In this document: positions 21,435-33,270 of the stretch, one piece after another
Numbering within the stretch: the stretch's first letter is position 1
How the letters are laid out: each line of letters opens with the position of its first letter
DNA from: Terfezia claveryi
Taxonomy: Eukaryota; Ascomycota; Pezizomycetes; Pezizales; Pezizaceae
Direction of reading: 5' to 3'
Length of the DNA: 64,000 bases
Assembly: GCA_015179025.1 (NCBI GenBank)
Contig: WHUX01000054.1
Coordinates: 248,001-312,000, forward strand
The notes under the pieces: model-generated
Told to the model about the DNA's origin: nothing
What the model saw: the letters and a program-made list of their open reading frames with translations, nothing else
Databases searched by the model: none
Position numbers and translations under genes: made by a program

Positions 21435-21480
21435 TAGTCTGGCTTGCACTAGCTCCTCTGTAGTAGTGCAAGCCAGACTA
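21435..21480. repeat. Hairpin of the TAGTCTGG family
   Basis: Perfect 17-base inverted repeat TAGTCTGGCTTGCACTA at 21435-21451 and its complement at 21464-21480 with a 12-base loop. The arm sequence recurs alone at several places in the window. Confidence 0.85.
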
Positions 21481-21576
21481 CTGTACGGTACGCTGCGTTG
21501 CTGGAATCCCCTGATTAACGTTAGGGAATTACCCGGCTATATTTAGGCGGGGATGTTGTGCCAACCAGACTACGGC

Positions 21577-22540
21577 TATATATGTTCTGGTCCATTGCGG
21601 AATTGCAGGGCCGTTCCGGAATAGCATATATGTGCACTCTGGGCGATGTCTGAAGGAAAATTGAGTGGAAACCGAGTCTTTTATATTTTATACATAACAA
21701 AAGTTCAGACCTCACTGCGAGTAATTCCATGATACCACTCGTTAATAGTACTGTACGTCCTGTTCCTTCCTGCATGCAGCAAAGTATCATGAACATGTGC
21801 GATAACATCAAATACATCATGCTCCAAAACCACTGGTTTCCCTTCATGACTTTTGCCAGCAAGAAAATACAGTGTGTCAATGCGTAGCTCATATTCATTT
21901 AATGCCTTCGATCGCAGCTAGATTGCTGATGTGTCTAGAATGGTCACTAGAGAGTAGGGTTTCTTTTCTACCGGGTCTATCTATACCGGGTCTATCTACC
22001 GTCGCTCATTATATACAGTTCTCCTTCCTCAGTCCTTCTTCCCACTTTCGGTATTTCTCACCCCACACTGGTAAATCACCTGCTGGGGCCTTCAAGTTTG
22101 GGTCTCAGAGGTTTGCTTGAATTTTGCGATACCTTAAGTAGGTAATTTTACTTAGTCGACTCACCATGTACTTGGAATTGGATATTTTAGGGAATTACGT
22201 CCCGAGATTTACTACTTATTGTATGCAAATACTCTTCAAAATGCTTCAATTGCACTTCGAGATAGAGTGGAACCTAGGGGGTGAAACTGAGACAAATCAT
22301 ACCGCCATTATTTCTGCAGCTGACATTATAGTAAGAGCGAGAATGTCATGGTATGCTGGTAATGTCGCAGTGCGCAGAGTATGTTTGTTGCGTTGAAGAG
22401 TGTAGTGCTATATTGCGTTGAAGGAAAGTTTTAACGGACTAAAAAGTTTCAATTCCGTAACGGACTGGTCGGTTGCGGAATCCAGTCCATTCCGGTATAG
22501 ACCGGTCCATTCCGGAATGTTCTGGATTCCGCACATATAT
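21577..22540. mobile_element. Inverted-repeat DNA element, copy B
   Basis: Left end ATATATGTTCTGGTCCATTGCGG, right end with the related TCCATTCCGGAATGTTCTGG. The interior shares long stretches with copy C (for example the blocks GAGTGGAAACCGAGTCT at 21663/26180 and GTTCAGACCTCACTGCGAGTAA at 21701). No transposase is present, so it is non-autonomous. Confidence 0.75.
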
Positions 22541-22691
22541 TCACATCACACAATTCATATATTAGCCATATATCAGGATATCTCCCTGGACTCCATGATC
22601 CAGGGCTCTTAGGCACTTTACAAATTATTCTCCAAACTCGTATGTAGCTTTTTAGCCCCCTGCCGTCCAATTCCATCGAAAACTCATTGTT

Positions 22692-24489
22692 CTACCCAAC
22701 AGCCGTTTTTTGCATATCCCCGTCGTCTTGCACTACCCCGTCGCATGCTGTACATACATCAGGCGAATGTGTACTCATAACCATGATAGGACGAAGACAC
22801 GTCGTCAACGAGCAGACGGGCCAGCAATAAACTTCAGACACCGTAGTCATCACACACTTGCCCTTCGTTGGGTTGATGCAGAACCATTGGGATTCAGAAA
22901 CCAGTGTATTTGATGCTGAACATGCCCACTGAGTACCAGAATTTAGTCTAATTTCGGGCTGGCCATTGCTAAACGCAACATCTGGATAACCAACAATTAA
23001 ATGATACCCACATCTTGTTAAATCAAAGATAGTTCTCACGGCTCGCTAACTCATAGTCCGTTCCCTCAGAAATCTTGCCATCAAGAATCCCGCCCACCTC
23101 TAGCACCTGTTCCACCCCCGGTCTATAGTCCTGCAAATCTAACCCTGAAATTGTTGCCCATACGATTTCAGCTTCCTTAAAAAACACGTCGGCAGGGTTC
23201 TCAAACGTAATAGATTTGGAAGATTGGTTTTGTGCATGAAAGGCCTCCCACACGGTGTCTATCCGCTTCTTGATGTATTTGAATACCAGCATCAAGTCGT
23301 CGAGGCTTCGAAGCCATGACATGTTAACGAACGGTGGTTGGTGCGAGTAACCAATTCGATGTTGAACAGCACGGGCAAACGCGCCCAACGCAACGCTGTG
23401 GGCAAGGGCAACTGCAGTAATTGACTGATCAGTAGAATAAAGGTTCCAAAATTCGTCAAGTACAGCCAACAATTTTTTAATGTACCCTTGCCGCCTCCTT
23501 TGTAAGTCATCTAGATCATGATTCATGAATGAGCATATACTAGTAATTGAATGCTGGTAGGATTACGTACCGTTGATGACAGACCACACAAATCCCAGAC
23601 CCGCAAAGGTGGGGGAATCACGACCAGAACGAATGCATAACTGTGACCAATGCCTAAACGCAGTTTTATCGCCCATGGCATAAGCAGAGACTATGCCCAC
23701 ATAATGCCCTTCCGCGCTGCAAGACCATGGCCGATCTGAGGCGTACGTATGAACTCCCGGCACATATCTTGTCAGCCATAAGTTCATCCAAGGCACAAGC
23801 GGAATCACACAACCCAAGGCACACGCAAACTCTGCAACCAGGGCGACCATAACTCCTAGGTCGCACCAGAAAGTGTGAATGGGGTCCTTTGAGTTCAGTG
23901 TGAAGTGAAGAATTCTCAAGAGAGTGGCAAGGGCCTTTCTCTCTCCAAGGACCGAGCAGGAAGTCCAAGTTGTTTGCTCTATAAGCAAATTCAAAGTCTG
24001 GCTGTCATCTTTATGCAACCAGAGGAGTGGTAAACCCGTCGGAGACAGTGTTGGACCGCCCACTCCCGAGTCCAAGAACCTTTTCACATAGTGACTCGCC
24101 ACCCGTAAGATCACTGAAGAAACTCGAAATCGCGCGAGTGGTTCCACTTTTGTATGTCGAGCGCCGAGGCCATCGCTGGTACAAGTCGCCGTGCCAAGGC
24201 GTCGTACATTCACCACCAAATCCCCACCGCTACAAATATCAACAATGGGCACTTGGTCATCATCGTGGTCGTTGATAAAAACCGTCGGGGATAAAGCACG
24301 TGGGGTCGATGCACCACTTGTTTCCATTGGAGTGAGTGGGACAGAGGATGATTGACTAGAGCTGGAGCCTGGCCAGGTGTCTTGGTCTATTTCGTCTGGA
24401 TCGAGGTGTAGTTTGTCAAAGATGTCAAGCAAATGTAGCTGTAACCGGGTTTGGGTGCCTGCAGCCCACCGTGCACTTGTTTTGTTCAT
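22692..24489 (-). CDS. BTB/POZ-like protein
   Basis: Three exons on the minus strand fit in frame: 24489-23571, 23510-23040 and 22981-22692, giving 559 residues; introns are 60 and 58 bases, GT-AG. Residues about 84-139 (DICSGGDLVVNV...RFRVSSVILRVASHYVKRFL) match the beginning of a fungal BTB-like domain, where the GDL and FRVSS...LASxxF pattern is typical. The remainder is helical without known catalytic motifs, and the last ~90 residues are cysteine-rich. Such proteins are thought to mediate protein-protein contacts, sometimes in Cul3 ligases, but no partner can be inferred here. A decayed paralogue at 29250-29950 shows that the family has been duplicated locally. The N-terminal ~80 residues are Ser/Pro-rich. 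Confidence 0.7.
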
Positions 24490-25835
24490 AGTACCTGTGT
24501 TTTATCCAAATCTAGAGGAATCTGGGTGAATATTCTCTTGGGAAAAACGGCTTTAGATCTCTGAAGCAGAATACCGCGGTGGCTTAAGGCATATATGTGT
24601 AAGTATATTGGTAGTCTCATTCAGTTATGTGGTACCGCAGAAAGTGGAAATCGCGCGGATCCCCGACAAAAATAGAGTGCCGCGCCCTCTACGGAGGACG
24701 TTCTGTAGATCACCAGCTTGATATCGACAAGTGTACAGATTTGCACTGAGATTTTTGGTACGAAAATACTACCTCATCCACATGAAGTTAACATGTGCGG
24801 ACACATATTTGATAACCACATGCGCGCACAGCCACACATGATAACCATGTGAAGATCTACGAATTCATGTATATAACAATTGGGATTGCCCATGAGAGAC
24901 AAGCGTAGCAATCAGTGAACCCGACAGCCCACTCACTAATCAATCTCATATCTAAACAACACTGGTGAGTTTTTTTTTTTTTTCTTTTTGAAGTCTAGAT
25001 ATATGTAGAGCCTTAGGCTATGAGACGGCACCTGCCTTTGTCCCCAAAAACAGTGAGAGCGCTGATGTTCAAGATTTACGGAACTTGCATGTGTAAAGAA
25101 AGGATCGACAGGCCACCCATCATGCGGCTGAAACCACTACCTACTTGCTGCGGCAGGCAGAGGTCCTATACGCACATATTGCTAAGCGCTCGGTAAGGAG
25201 TGTTGAGATAGAAAAGAGAAACCTAGGGAGGGGAAATTTAGCGGATTACAAATGTCCAGATCAACGGCTCAATCCAACTGCAGACTACGAAACCTTGTGC
25301 CACCTGGCTGCGCATATGCACAGACTGAGCTCTCGATTGTACTGTATTTCTGTAACCTTTTGGCGCCTAGCATCAAAATCCGTATCAAAATACGGTGAAC
25401 ATGCACCATATAAATTTAACTTATGTGAGTACGTGGGGCTGCACTTGCCTATATCGGGTTCAATTGCTATAATTCGAGTGAGTGAGAGCTACCTATGGTG
25501 ATCCCGTCAATATTTGAGAAGCCTAGGAACAATAACTTGCAAACCTTTTTGGGTAAATGTAGACGTCGTCACACTAATACAAAGGCATATACCATGATTG
25601 AGCATGTTGCATACCGGTATCAAACTTAGGCCGTCATTCGTATTTTACATTATCAGGTTGTATTCCCGGGGGTTCGTAAATATGAATATTTCCTTATTAC
25701 TAGTTATAATAATGTACGATTTGATACTCCTGGTCATCGGATCACTGATACATGGAAACCCATGTTATGAATGGGAAACCGATATCAGTTAGAGCACCAG
25801 ATAGGTTTCATAGCATTGTCATTGATATTACACGT
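24490..25835. other. Gene-free interval
   Basis: 5' flank of the BTB-like gene, then AT-rich sequence. Only short frames (for example 25145-25501) without domains. Confidence 0.4.
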
Positions 25836-27049
25836 ATATCTGTTCTGGTCTGTTCCGGGATGGCATATGTTGGAATTACTCTCAGCCCATGATCACTAGC
25901 TGGAATAGGACAGTTTGGATTCTGTGGTAGGAACCAGGGTAAGAGCAAGGATCCCAAAGAGGCCGGTCTCAATTAGGGAAAGAAGGATATAAGGAGCTGG
26001 GAAAGGCGAAGGAAAGGAATGTTTTTCTGTAGAGTACTAGGACCATAGGCAACAAGCCTTATAGCGATATCTAGATAGCTCTCTCTACTTTGAATATACA
26101 CAAACTCTCTCTTCAAGATTCTCCGCTCATATAACCTCGTAATCTTACAGCATATATGTGCGATGAACGAAGGCAAATTGAGTGGAAACCGAGTCTATTA
26201 TATCTTATACATAACAAAAGTTCAAACTTCACTACGAGTAATTTCATGATACCTCTCGTTCATAGTACTATAGGTCTAATTCTTTTCTGCATGCAGCAAA
26301 GTATCACGAACATGTTACATCATGCTCCAAAGCCACTTGTTTCCTATCATTATTTTCCTTCCATCGCAGATTGATTGCTGGAAAATCGCCTGCTGGGGCC
26401 TTCAAGTTTGGGTCTCGCAGGTATGCTTTAATTCTGCGATACCTAGGTAGTTCTTGTTAGTCACCATGTACTTGATTTGGATATTAAGGAATTACTTCTC
26501 AAAGTTTACTTCAATAATTGCGCTTCGAGATCGAGTGAAACCTAGGGGGGAAACTGATCCAAATCAATAGCACCATTATCTTCTGACCAACTGAAATTAT
26601 GGTAAGGGTGGGAATGTTGTGGTATGTTGGTAATGCCGCGGTGTGCTCTGGTAATGTCAGTGTGCAGAATATGTTACGTGTTGAACAAGTGTGTTGCGTT
26701 GAAGAAAATTCTCACGAACTAAAGGTTTTTCCGTAACGGACCAGAACATTTCTCTACATAATAACTTTCATTTCGGGTATACCTCTACTGAGTATTTTTT
26801 TTTGGATAAGTCGCCTATGTTATCTCCGATGTTCTTTGACCAAATATTGCTACAAAACAACCTTCATATCGGATATGTCCCTATTTAGTAATTATAATGT
26901 CGCTGTGGCCGCTGTGGTGTTGTGGTAAATGTGGTAAATCTCTGTTGCCATCCGTGGCATTGAACAATTTAATCCCGTAACGGCCTGGTCCGTTGCGATA
27001 TCTAGTCCATACCGGTATGGACTGAATCCCGGAACGGACCAGAACATAT
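25836..27049. mobile_element. Inverted-repeat DNA element, copy C
   Basis: Terminal inverted repeats of about 24 bases: ATAT(c)TGTTCTGGTCTGTTCCGGGAT at the left and the complement of ATATGTTCTGGTCCGTTCCGGGAT at the right. The interior shares blocks with copy B and, at its start, with 5618-5645. No coding capacity. Confidence 0.78.
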
Positions 27050-27118
27050 CTCTCCCTTAGCTCAAGCCTGTGAGTCCTCCGCCACGCTCCAGAGGTTCAC
27101 AAATTTGATATGTGAAAG

Positions 27119-28935
27119 CTACAGTTTTTGGCCTAGCTATGATCCATGGCGGTGCTATGATCCATGTCAATTACCCCTGCCATGACACATATCCCGAGAT
27201 ACTACGCTGGCTACACTTCCTCTACAGACCGGGTAAATTGTTTCCCGACACTCTTGAATATGCTCTACAATATGCGCATACTAGCTAGTTGAATAACTCA
27301 TGTGAAGCCATCATATGCATCAATCCACCTCGAAAAGAATGTAATTGCCCCCCCCTCTCAGTATGACCCCTCCACCTGCAGATATCATGAACTTACAAGC
27401 CTACATAGTGCCAGCACCTTAACTTAGCATCTATATTTATGTTAGGATACAATGTATAGGCATAGAGCTATATAGAAAGTTACTATTGTTCGGCACCGAT
27501 CATGCATAATTCAGCCATTTTGAGCTTTTGGACCACATCAGCCGGTTGTTCAGTATTTGGATCCTCTTCGGCCTTTTATATCTTCTGCAACCTCTTTACC
27601 TATCTACCTTACGCAGCTCCTATATCCTCTATACCCTATATATCTTGTTATCCCGTAGCTTGGGTCTATTTACTATTGATCAGACAACTGAATAACCTGG
27701 CTGCAAGAATAGTATGGATTGCGCAAGAAGCCAATGGCGGTAGCAGATATGAGGTCAATGAAGGTGCACTTCACCCTAGAACAGTCCGTAGATATTGAAA
27801 TAGCTAGAGATATGAGATAGAGTATGCAAATGATATATTGAGCTCTATATCCTGTAGCAGAAACGAGATATTGTGACTAATGGAGTGACCTAAAGTAGCG
27901 ATATATAAGGAATGAGCCAGACCATAGGGGCATGCACTGAGCAGCCCCGAAGTATCTCATGCCCCCGAAGGCCTTCCAGGAGCCATATACAGATGAAAAT
28001 CTACATATATGTACATAAATAGACATTGCACCATTTGGCCGGCTAGATGGTCACGAGCCGTGATTAAGATCTCGTACAAACTGCTGCATAAAATACTATA
28101 CATAGAGACCTTCAGATTGCAATAAAATAGACAGAGGCCTCTAGATTGCAACAAAGGCCTCCGAGTGCAATAGGCGGAGCTTCTAGAGCAGATCCGGAAG
28201 TATAGGCAGCAGACTTCAAATACCTCACCTTAGCATCCAACCACTCCACCCCCCTTCAGTATATACTAGAGCTGCGGGTATAAATAGGTATTGACCTTAT
28301 TGAAAAACCTTTAAGAAACCTTATACATATATATGTAGATAAGAAGAAATATAGGGCAAAAAATATCATTGAGTAGGCCTGGTGTGTAGGATATAGAGTA
28401 GAAGGTGAGGGTGCGTAGGATATAGAGGATATAGAAGTTGTGTTGGGTAGATAGGTAAAGAGGTTGCAGAAGATATAAAAGGCCGAAGAGGATCCAAATA
28501 CTGAACAACCGGCTGATGTGGTCCAAAAGCTCAAAATGGCTGAATTATGCATGATCGGTGCCGAACAATAGTAACTTTCTATATAGCTCTATGCCTATAC
28601 ATTGTATCCTAACATAAATATAGATGCTAAGTTAAGGTGCTGGCACTATGTAGGCTTGTAAGTTCATGATATCTGCAGGTGGAGGGGTCATACTGAGAGG
28701 GGGGGGCAATTACATTCTTTTCGAGGTGGATTGATGCATATGATGGCTTCACATGAGTTATTCAACTAGCTAGTATGCGCATATTGTAGAGCATATTCAA
28801 GAGTGTCGGGAAACAATTTACCCGGTCTGTAGAGGAAGTGTAGCCAGCGTAGTATCTCGGGATATGTGTCATGGCAGGGGTAGTTGACATGGATCATAGC
28901 ACCGCCATGGATCATAGCTAGGCCAAAAACTGTAG
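27119..28935. mobile_element. Foldback element with ~490 bp inverted arms
   Basis: The sequence 27119-27607 is repeated in reverse at 28447-28935 with only about one mismatch that I can find (A/G in the block next to GACATGGATCATAGC), and weaker similarity continues inwards. Even an eight-base C run is conserved. Ends read TACAGTTTTTGGCC...GGCCAAAAACTGTA, consistent with TA duplications and CAG-type termini of Tc1/mariner elements. The ~840-base centre has no intact transposase. Matching short frames (27502-27798 plus and 28256-28552 minus) are just the two arms. Confidence 0.85.
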
Positions 28936-29249
28936 TAGTTAATCCCTGCTGGTTCCAGGCAAATATTGGGCCATGAAGTGTAACTAGTAACTCCCATTAA
29001 TTCTAGGCGTAGATATGCCAAGAGACTACCTATGCCCACGAAGAGGACAACTTATGTCCGTTTTAATTGCATGTATAGTTCTAGGACGTCAATTTTTCCC
29101 AAGGCTATTTTTTATAACCCAACATTCAAAAAAGTTCTATAGTGGCTATCTAAAGTCCCCATCTTTAGTATATCATTCAGGCAAAGCCATTTGTAGGAGA
29201 GGTTAATTGCAATAATACTACTTATCTTGGGTCTATAATTCTCCGAATG
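28936..29249. other. Short gene-free interval
   Basis: Unique AT-rich sequence between the foldback element and the BTB pseudogene; nothing supported. Confidence 0.35.
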
Positions 29250-29950
29250 CCAACGGTTTCAGCTTTTTACCAGCGCGGCTCAGAGGCATTAGTTTTAAAA
29301 GATTGATTTTCCGCGGTAAAGGCCTCACACACGACGTCCATACGTTTCTTTAAGATCTGGGACCACCAGCATTAAGTCTTCATGGCTCCGCTTCCTTACT
29401 GTATTGACTAGGGGGTCAAAATGAAGCGAACGGCACGAGAAAACGTAACGCTGTGGGTAACGGCTTAGTTCCTTATCAACATACTATTCATTCATTCAAG
29501 GATAGTTCAGAACTGCCTCCAATAGTTTGATGTATTCCTAGCATCTCTTTCATAAGTCATCTTGGCCAGGGCTATGTTAAGGATGGTGATCCATGTATGC
29601 TGATATATTAACTCGAGACAGACCACACACACCTAAAGATGATAAGGTTATGACCCTAGTGAATGCATAAGCTTGGGCAACTCATTTCTCTCTGGGAGAA
29701 TCCTACTTCACTAATAGAGTATGTGATCAAGATATATTAGCAAGGATGTACAACAAGTAATCAGAGAACATAAGAGTAATAGGAAATCAAAAGATTGCTA
29801 CTACGTTAATTTGGTATCAGCCGAGAAAGGGACAACGAGGAGATAGGACAGTATCAAACTTCGGAGCCATAGACAATATAGCCTTGACCTACCTATTGAG
29901 TTAGTACAGAACCATTCGAATTCAAAATTCATAACGAGGTATATTCACAA
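29250..29950 (-). pseudogene. Decayed paralogue of the BTB-like gene
   Basis: 29260-29700 aligns with 23150-23660 of the BTB-like gene in the same orientation. Shared landmarks include TTTCAGCTT, AAAGGCCTCxCACACG, GTCCATACGTTTCTT, CACCAGCATTAAGTC and ACAGACCACACA. Stops and small indels destroy the frame. A stretch at about 29900-29945 resembles exon 3 (GCAGAACCATTxGxATTCA), but on the wrong side, so the copy is also rearranged. Many differences look like C-to-T or G-to-A changes. Confidence 0.7.
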
Positions 29951-30275
29951 GGCTTATGAACTGCTGTTCTTGTGCTATCAGTCCTCCCAGTTTTCATGCC
30001 CAGAAGAATTTTCTATCCTATGACGAAGGACCGCATCTCCGGCTGAACGTTTAGTGGATTATCCAACCCCAGGCCATACCAGCCCTAAACTATAGGCAAG
30101 GGCATGATGACCTATTGTAAAATGCCCCGTGTTTTGGGGTTCTTGATGGGTGGAAGTTATGACCAATATTGAAAGACAACTCTTAATGATGATTAATCCC
30201 TTTATTTTATCCCCTTTACCCCTAATATAAATATAAATGATTCCTCCACTACGCTTCGCTAACACCTATTTCCAT

Positions 30276-31199
30276 CTACGAATAATGTGCCTCATCATGC
30301 CAATGCACAGCCCCATTTCTGAATCTCCTTGAATTTGGTTTCGGATGGTATCCCATTCCCCAAGTTGCCATTGCTCTAGGCATTTTCGCAAACCCCTTCA
30401 ATAAATGCCCATACCTCACAGAAACCTCAGCCCCGTATAGTTCCATAATAGAATTTCCACTGAATGTTTGCTTCAAGATGTCGTCAGTCGCTCTTGGAAA
30501 AAAACCAGAGGCCCAATTCCAATCAGTCTGATACCCCAGCGAAGCTAACCAGTATTGCCTTGTTGCACATTGATGATTCCAAACTTGACGATACCAGATG
30601 ATCAGTGAGTGGTCGTGAGAAGTTTCAATGAGCTCTGAGGAATTTAGGCGCCAATCGGTTTGTGTATGAGTTCGGGTTTGGTGTAGCAGAACCTCCGGTG
30701 GAAGTAACAGCAGTCCAGGGAAGAATGAGATATGGGGACTGGAGGAATTTGGAAGCGGAAGTTTCTGGTACCTAAGCAAGGGGAATTCCCGAATCCAAGG
30801 GCCAACTATTGACGCGAAGAAGGGGTCCAAGGAAACAGCATGGAAGTTAATACAATTCCATTTGTCTGGGGTGCTAATTGGGCATGCATCTTCGGGGGAA
30901 ACAAACTCCATCCAAGTAGGCTCTGAGGGCGGGCCTCGTGGGACAAGCCCTACTGCCGCAAGGCTCCTCCGTGTTTCCTCGTGGAGCCTGATATTGAAAC
31001 CACGGCCTGGTGAATCCTGTTGCGGTGGGGAAACAACCAAAGACTCCCCTCCGGGATTGTCAAAACTGTCTGAGGTTTCGGTTTCGGCAATCTTAACATT
31101 CTGCAGTTTTCTTGTTATATCATCCAATGGGCCTGGGATTTGTTCCTCATGATCATAGCTCAGAACCGGTAAACATGGTGTGTATGCCATTTCTATCAC
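30276..31199 (-). CDS. Hypothetical protein, single exon
   Basis: An uninterrupted 307-residue frame with good coding composition, starting at ATG 31199. The N-terminal third is acidic and Ser/Pro-rich; the rest has many aromatic and His/Trp residues (DKWNCINFHAVSLDPFFASIVGPW-type text, then YQTDWNWASGFFPRATDD). No signal peptide, membrane segment or known motif is visible. It sits alone between the BTB pseudogene and repeat sequence. I do not recognise the family. Confidence 0.55.
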   Translation of the reverse strand: MIEMAYTPCLPVLSYDHEEQIPGPLDDITRKLQNVKIAETETSDSFDNPGGESLVVSPPQQDSPGRGFNIRLHEETRRSLAAVGLVPRGPPSEPTWMEFVSPEDACPISTPDKWNCINFHAVSLDPFFASIVGPWIREFPLLRYQKLPLPNSSSPHISFFPGLLLLPPEVLLHQTRTHTQTDWRLNSSELIETSHDHSLIIWYRQVWNHQCATRQYWLASLGYQTDWNWASGFFPRATDDILKQTFSGNSIMELYGAEVSVRYGHLLKGFAKMPRAMATWGMGYHPKPNSRRFRNGAVHWHDEAHYS

Positions 31200-31714
31200 A
31201 AACCGAGTCCGTTGATAGTAGAATTTCTAGATCGGTAAATTGCTTTTTCCAGGCTAGAGTGTAAGAACGGTAGCGGAGGACTATAGACTCCCGCCCCATA
31301 GGCCATGTCCTTAACCTTTATGGTCAATAACCAGCAGATAGCTTCCATGGCCTTTGATCTCCATTAGGGCAAGGTGGAGTTTTTACTGCAGTTTAGGAAA
31401 TGGTCCAATTTGGGAATGCACGCGCTAGCTAAACGCAGGCCGCCATTCGGGTAATTGCATTAGCTACATTTATCTAGCAAATTCTAGCAAGGAATAACAT
31501 ACTCCAAGCGGTGAAAAACCACCACAGTTTGTTATAGCCAATAAAGCCCCCAATTTGTTGGTGTACCTTGCCCCATGAGGGTCCTGTCTTTTAGACTACT
31601 TTAAATTGGAACTTCGTTGTGGTGCCCCGCCCATTGAGATTCTGGACGATCTAACTAGCCAAACGCCCGTGTTTGACTGTCTGAAGAATGTATATCATGA
31701 GAGGAGCTGAGTGG
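31200..31714. other. Gene-free interval
   Basis: 5' flank of the hypothetical gene followed by repeat-like sequence with no clear boundary. Confidence 0.35.
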
Positions 31715-31868
31715 GTTTTACAGTCCGGTGGCAAAGAAATTCATACGCTGCATAAGATGCATTGAATGTCATCCTGAACTCACAAAATTCTCCAATATGC
31801 ATCCTGATTAATTTGGGCCACTTTATGCAGGGGAGAGAATGATTTTTTTTGTCACCTAACAGTACGGA
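31715..31868. mobile_element. MITE related to the 19.4 kb element
   Basis: Inverted ends: CAGTCCGGTGGCAAAGAAATTCATACGCTGCATAA at the left is matched imperfectly by the complement of TTATGCAGGGGAGAGAATGA...GTCACCTAACAG at the right. The GGTGGCAAAG...GCTGCATAA core resembles the terminus of the MITE at 19356. Confidence 0.6.
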
Positions 31869-31954
31869 ATAGAAGAGAGTGCAATACAGCACCACAGTAT
31901 AATTAGGTTGGTCGCAGTCTCGGGTTGGCCGAAAAACTTGTATATATGTAGGTA

Positions 31955-32062
31955 GCTTTATTGAATTTTAATTTTTTAAATACTCATTATTCATATGCGG
32001 GTACCATGATGAGCCACCCGACACCCCATTCAGGAACAAGGCAAGTTGATCTGCCAAGTCCC
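31955..32062 (-). mobile_element. LINE 3'-end fragment
   Basis: Minus strand: TGGCAGATCAACTTGCCTTG, GGGTGTCGGGTGGCTC, GTACCCGCATATGAATAATGAG and an A-rich tail. Same LINE 3' terminus. Confidence 0.65.
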
Positions 32063-33270
32063 CGCTAAATACAAATACAGAACATGCATAAAAAGGACGA
32101 AAGATAACGCTGTCCTAGACTATATGAAAACCCATAAACTAAGCAAGCAACCAAATCTCATTATTTAGAAATTGTGATGATGTTAGCAGATTGTGCTATG
32201 AAGGCGTTGTACTGTTTGAGTTGAGTTTGAACCTCCCACAGGGTTAACAGAGCGAATTCCGGTTGTGAGAACGAATGAAGAAAATTACAGCACTGTATCA
32301 AGTAAGTATTGCCATTGATCGGATGAGCACGGATGAATCCACTCAAATGGACGGTTAGAGCAAACATTGGATGTTTTGGAAAGGTGTGAATCTTAGTAGG
32401 AATAATACATAATCCCCGCTCTTATCTCGGGCAGTACAAGCTGCTGCGTTTCCTTTAAATATAAAATAATGTGAGCCCCTTTCCCCATGACGTGATACCA
32501 CGCAAAACCCTATAATAATTCGTAGTTCCCTATTAGCATTCATCCTAGGTCTTATGTACCAGTACAGAGCTTTAGCTCGTTCTAGTCAATCATATTAGTA
32601 TATGGGTCATATATATGCTGAGGCAACCCCTCCGGATGCTGGGCGACGTTCGAAGTATGTGAGATGTGATGTGATATGATGGCCTCCAGTCAGCGGGTAA
32701 GGATACCAGAGGAGGTAGGGAGTTTGTTACGTTGGGGAAATGTAAATGGTAGTCCTCTAGATACAGCTTAACCTGTGGATATTTAGTGAACATTCAGTGA
32801 AATTGGATACCCACCTTGTAATGAACCTTACTGTTGGTAAAGTATCCTGACGAAAGCCTGCATAGCTATAAGCCCCGGTTCATTCCCAACTACTCCATAT
32901 TGACTAGCAGAAAAGTAAGATTAGGAAGGGTGATTGTGGGAAATCTTCACAGGTCGCTTGTAGTTGTGCTTGTATTGTCCTGGGCCAGATACCATAGAAA
33001 TTTAATAGTAAGAAAATACTCAAGAGTGAGATGCCTGCCGAGGTTTGCACATGTCAAAAGCCGGAGTTGGATTGGTCCTAATCTGAGGAGCTCGCAGCCG
33101 AGTTATCGAGATAGGTGGTCGGGGTTTGGAGGGGCAGTACCGTATATTAATTCGCAAGATCACTCGGCAGGACAGTATTAGTGTATAAGATAGGGCACTA
33201 ACAGCCTAAGCCTGGCCGAGATATCCGAATCGTGTATTAGACTACCAGTAGTGTGGTAATTTTAACGTTG
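32063..33270. other. Gene-free interval
   Basis: Short frames in all phases without domains. Nothing supported. Confidence 0.4.

Noticed and set aside
25145..25501. 118-codon frame
   Set aside because: No domain, atypical composition and surrounded by repeat-derived sequence.
27502..28552. Two proteins sharing the same 36-residue N-terminus on opposite strands
   Set aside because: Both are produced by the inverted arms of the foldback element, not by real genes.
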